Source: Hydrogenophaga intermedia (lineage in GTDB: Bacteria; Pseudomonadota; Gammaproteobacteria; Burkholderiales; Burkholderiaceae_C). Taken from it: 64,000 nt of DNA. Shown here one piece after another: positions 63,751-64,000 of the stretch; position 1 is the stretch's first letter; each line of letters opens with the position of its first letter. The stretch spans positions 62,001-126,000 of the forward strand of contig NZ_JAMBNO010000001.1 of the NCBI RefSeq assembly GCF_023715105.1, written 5' to 3'. The translations under genes and the position numbers were made by a program. The notes beneath the pieces were generated by a model that did no database searches, was not told the DNA's origin, and was given only the letters and a program-made list of their open reading frames with translations.

Positions 63751-64000
63751 CGCGGCGCCATTCTGAGTGCGCCGTCGAGGCGGATCACTTCGCCGTTGAG
63801 GTGCGTGTTGGTCACGATGTGCGCGGCCAGCGCGGCGAACTCCTCGGGCTTGCCCAGCCGCGGCGGGAACGGGATGCTGGCCGCAAGCGACGCCTGCACC
63901 GGCTCGGGCAGCTGGCGCATCAGTGGCGTGGAGAACAGCCCGGGCGCGATGGTGCAGACGCGGATGCCGTGTTGCGCGAGGTCGCGCGCCATCGGCAGCG
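63747..64000 (-). CDS. 3-hydroxyacyl-CoA dehydrogenase (SDR, HSD10-type), partial
   Basis: The last 84 or so residues of an SDR, open to the window edge. The tail [20 protein letters not shown], then [14 protein letters not shown], is the signature of type II 3-hydroxyacyl-CoA dehydrogenase (HSD17B10-like). The catalytic YxxxK and cofactor site lie outside the window. It oxidises the 3-hydroxy group in beta-oxidation of a CoA ester. Its stop overlaps the thioesterase ATG. Confidence 0.83.
   Translation of the reverse strand, partial: LPMARDLAQHGIRVCTIAPGLFSTPLMRQLPEPVQASLAASIPFPPRLGKPEEFAALAAHIVTNTHLNGEVIRLDGALRMAPR

Overview
This 64 kb window is GC-rich chromosomal DNA (about 70% in the stretches counted by hand), densely packed with 65 recognisable protein genes on both strands. 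I see no rRNA, tRNA, CRISPR, prophage or insertion sequence. Gene content and protein wording point to a betaproteobacterium of the order Burkholderiales, most likely family Comamonadaceae (Hydrogenophaga-like). Supporting signs are a BktB-type thiolase, an AapJQMP amino-acid transporter, DUF2189 and DUF2889 proteins, and short hairpin-rich intergenic repeats. This placement is inference; the genus was not tested.

Layout. 1-2.7 kb: an incomplete cytochrome P450, an alpha/beta hydrolase and the O-acetylhomoserine sulfhydrylase gene metY, all overlapping and read leftward. 2.7-11.8 kb: a CBS-domain protein, three shikimate-pathway genes (aroC, aroQ, aroE) mixed with two transporters, thiol-redox proteins, a B12-type radical SAM protein and a secreted protein ending in a lysozyme-inhibitor-like domain. 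11.8-21 kb: the glycine cleavage operon gcvTHP behind a tandem glycine riboswitch, directly downstream of the aapJQMP ABC transporter, which has a candidate sigma-54 promoter. 21-34.7 kb: two acyl-CoA synthetases, small conserved proteins, an orphan kinase-like ATPase, a DCC-Coq7 fusion, a dihaem cytochrome c, and a CadC-type regulator divergent from an OsmC protein. 34.8-44.3 kb: two of the window's three beta-lactamase-fold hydrolases, a short MetE-like methionine synthase, a RavA-ViaA pair, bktB, a phosphatase, an SDR and rluA. 44.3-57.3 kb: an inverted repeat pair, dusC (apparently frameshifted into gshA), ylqF, envelope and efflux genes, a large secreted hydrolase, a DTW protein and an M48 peptidase. 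57.4-61.4 kb: the heat-shock operon grpE-dnaK-dnaJ with a clear sigma-32 promoter and a strong terminator. 61.4-64 kb: an FAH-family hydrolase, an HxlR-type regulator with a palindromic operator over its own promoter, and a MarR / 4-hydroxybenzoyl-CoA thioesterase / 3-hydroxyacyl-CoA dehydrogenase cluster cut by the window edge.

How the genes work together. Amino-acid uptake (aap) lies head to tail with glycine catabolism (gcv), linking nitrogen supply to one-carbon metabolism. metY and the MetE-like gene serve methionine synthesis. The acyl-CoA synthetases, thiolase, thioesterase and dehydrogenase fit an organism that breaks down fatty and aromatic acids. The most unusual items are the DCC-Coq7 fusion, the Ivy-like protein, the low-GC hydrolase coupled to viaA, the dusC-gshA reading-frame merger, and several well-formed regulatory sites.
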